Shown: one piece after another, positions 13,506-14,083 of the stretch | Layout: every line of letters begins with the position of its first letter | Numbering within the stretch: the stretch's first letter is position 1 | Assembly (NCBI GenBank): GCA_945861605.1 | Contig: CAMAVG010000016.1 | Coordinates: 1 to 14,083, forward strand | Direction: 5' to 3' | DNA from: Rickettsia typhi | GTDB taxonomy: Bacteria > Pseudomonadota > Alphaproteobacteria > Rickettsiales > Deianiraeaceae | Length of the DNA: 14,083 nt | Translations under genes and position numbers: made by a program | Notes under the pieces: generated by a model | What the model saw: the letters and a program-made list of their open reading frames with translations, nothing else | The model's database searches: none | Told to the model about the DNA's origin: nothing

Positions 13506-14083
13506 TTAAACTATGTTAAAAATTGCCTTTATTTTCGTCAATATTTCCAACGAAACATTTTCGTAACTTTGGTTTGCATTTACAACGACAACATTGTGCG
13601 ATGTTCCAAATTTTTCTGCAAATTTAAGGAATCCGTTGCGAATTTGCGTAATTTCAGTGAGTTCCTTGCTATCGTAGGAATTAAACCCTTTGAAACGAAC
13701 GGCTTCCATTCGCGAAAGGATTTCATGCGGTTGCATATCAAGAATAATTGTTAAATCCGGCGTTATTTTTGAAACCATGCTTTGCAATTCCACAACGATG
13801 TTTTCAGGAATATTACGCAAAATGCTTTGATAGACAAATGTGGAGGCGAAGTATCTGTCGCATACAACTGAAATTTCCGAAGTGAGCATTGGGATTATCT
13901 TTGAAGACATATGTTCATTTCGTGATGCCATAAAGAGCAAAATTTCGGTTATTGGGTCGATACTCTTCCCGTTTCCAAAAATTAATTCGCGAATTTGTTC
14001 ACCAAAAACCGTGCCACCCGGTTCGCGAGTCGTAATGTGTTTAACGCCTTGTTCGCGAAGAAAGGAAGCAATTTTTTAATTTG
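13506..14083 (-). CDS. tmk: Thymidylate kinase, 5' end outside window and apparent frameshift
   Basis: dTMP kinase, which phosphorylates dTMP to dTDP in dTTP synthesis. The frame reads back from 13506 well past the TTG at 13940: upstream codons give TTREPGGTVFGEQIREL and ITEILLFMASRNEH, both family hallmarks, then VVCDRYFASTFVYQ with the catalytic-region DRY motif. The LID region (RMEAVRFKGFNSYDSKEL) lacks the usual DRxE. The P-loop and start codon lie beyond the right edge. The good frame is closed at 14076-14078 by TAA, just before KIASFLREQG. The next codons in the neighbouring frame read QIKK, exactly what should precede it. One base is missing in an A6 run (T6 at 14072-14077 on the + strand). 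This may be a sequencing or assembly error, a true pseudogene, or a gene rescued by slippage. TTG13940 is not a credible start because it would remove the PGGT block. Confidence 0.88.
14072..14077 (-). other. A6 homopolymer at the tmk frame break
   Basis: Six A residues on the coding strand of tmk (six T on the + strand). With seven, the translation would run QIKKIASFLREQG without interruption, in register with thymidylate kinases. With six, the downstream frame has an upstream TAA and the upstream frame stops after about 32 codons. Confidence 0.65.

Noticed and set aside
13506..13940. Short thymidylate kinase starting at the TTG at 13940
   Set aside because: The same frame continues upstream with TREPGGT and EILLF, which are conserved thymidylate kinase blocks, so the TTG is internal.

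Overview
The window looks like a piece of chromosome from an alphaproteobacterium, probably a reduced or host-associated one (Rickettsiales-like or a similar AT-rich lineage). The evidence is a mitochondrial-type Nfu scaffold (Nfu_N plus NifU), an RlpA whose mature N-terminus has the alphaproteobacterial GPYKVGKPY signature, a SucA-type E1, and a TerL of the kind common in alphaproteobacterial prophages and gene transfer agents. Naming a genus is not possible from sequence alone. Coding density is very high, no stretch above 300 bases lacks a gene, and I saw no tRNA, rRNA, CRISPR or insertion sequence. Hardly any gene has a recognisable Shine-Dalgarno sequence.

Layout. 2-529 (+) is a 5'-truncated, very AT-rich gene with a PD-(D/E)XK-like motif, possibly a restriction endonuclease. 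624-1924 (+) holds a shortened BCP-type peroxiredoxin and RlpA. 1926-3256 (-) holds an AT-rich lone ABC-type ATPase followed by pyrE. 3388-6162 (+) is sucA, without sucB beside it. 6159-7574 (-) is an orphan phage terminase large subunit. 7698-11660 (+) is a 1320-residue mosaic protein, followed almost without gap by a divergent MotA/TolQ/ExbB protein (to 12397). 12457-13014 (+) is nfu. 13011-13493 (-) is coaD, and 13506 to the window end (-) is tmk, cut by the window edge and apparently frameshifted at an A6 run.

The housekeeping genes cover separate jobs: pyrimidine synthesis (pyrE, tmk), CoA synthesis (coaD), the TCA cycle (sucA), Fe-S assembly (nfu), peroxide defence (bcp) and septal peptidoglycan (rlpA). 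They are punctuated by accessory genes: the nuclease-like gene, the ATPase, terL and the giant surface protein.

The most unusual object is the giant protein at 7698. It begins as a type IV pilin/pseudopilin with a canonical prepilin peptidase site. It continues through two four-cysteine modules that resemble sushi/CCP domains. It then carries two tandem phage tail-fibre modules (linker, collar domain, tip) and a third partial one. It reads as a pilus-displayed, phage-tail-derived adhesin, and its tip segments differ sharply in strand composition from the rest of the gene. The TolQ/ExbB-like gene just after it lacks the conserved TM3 glutamate of that family and may belong to the same system.
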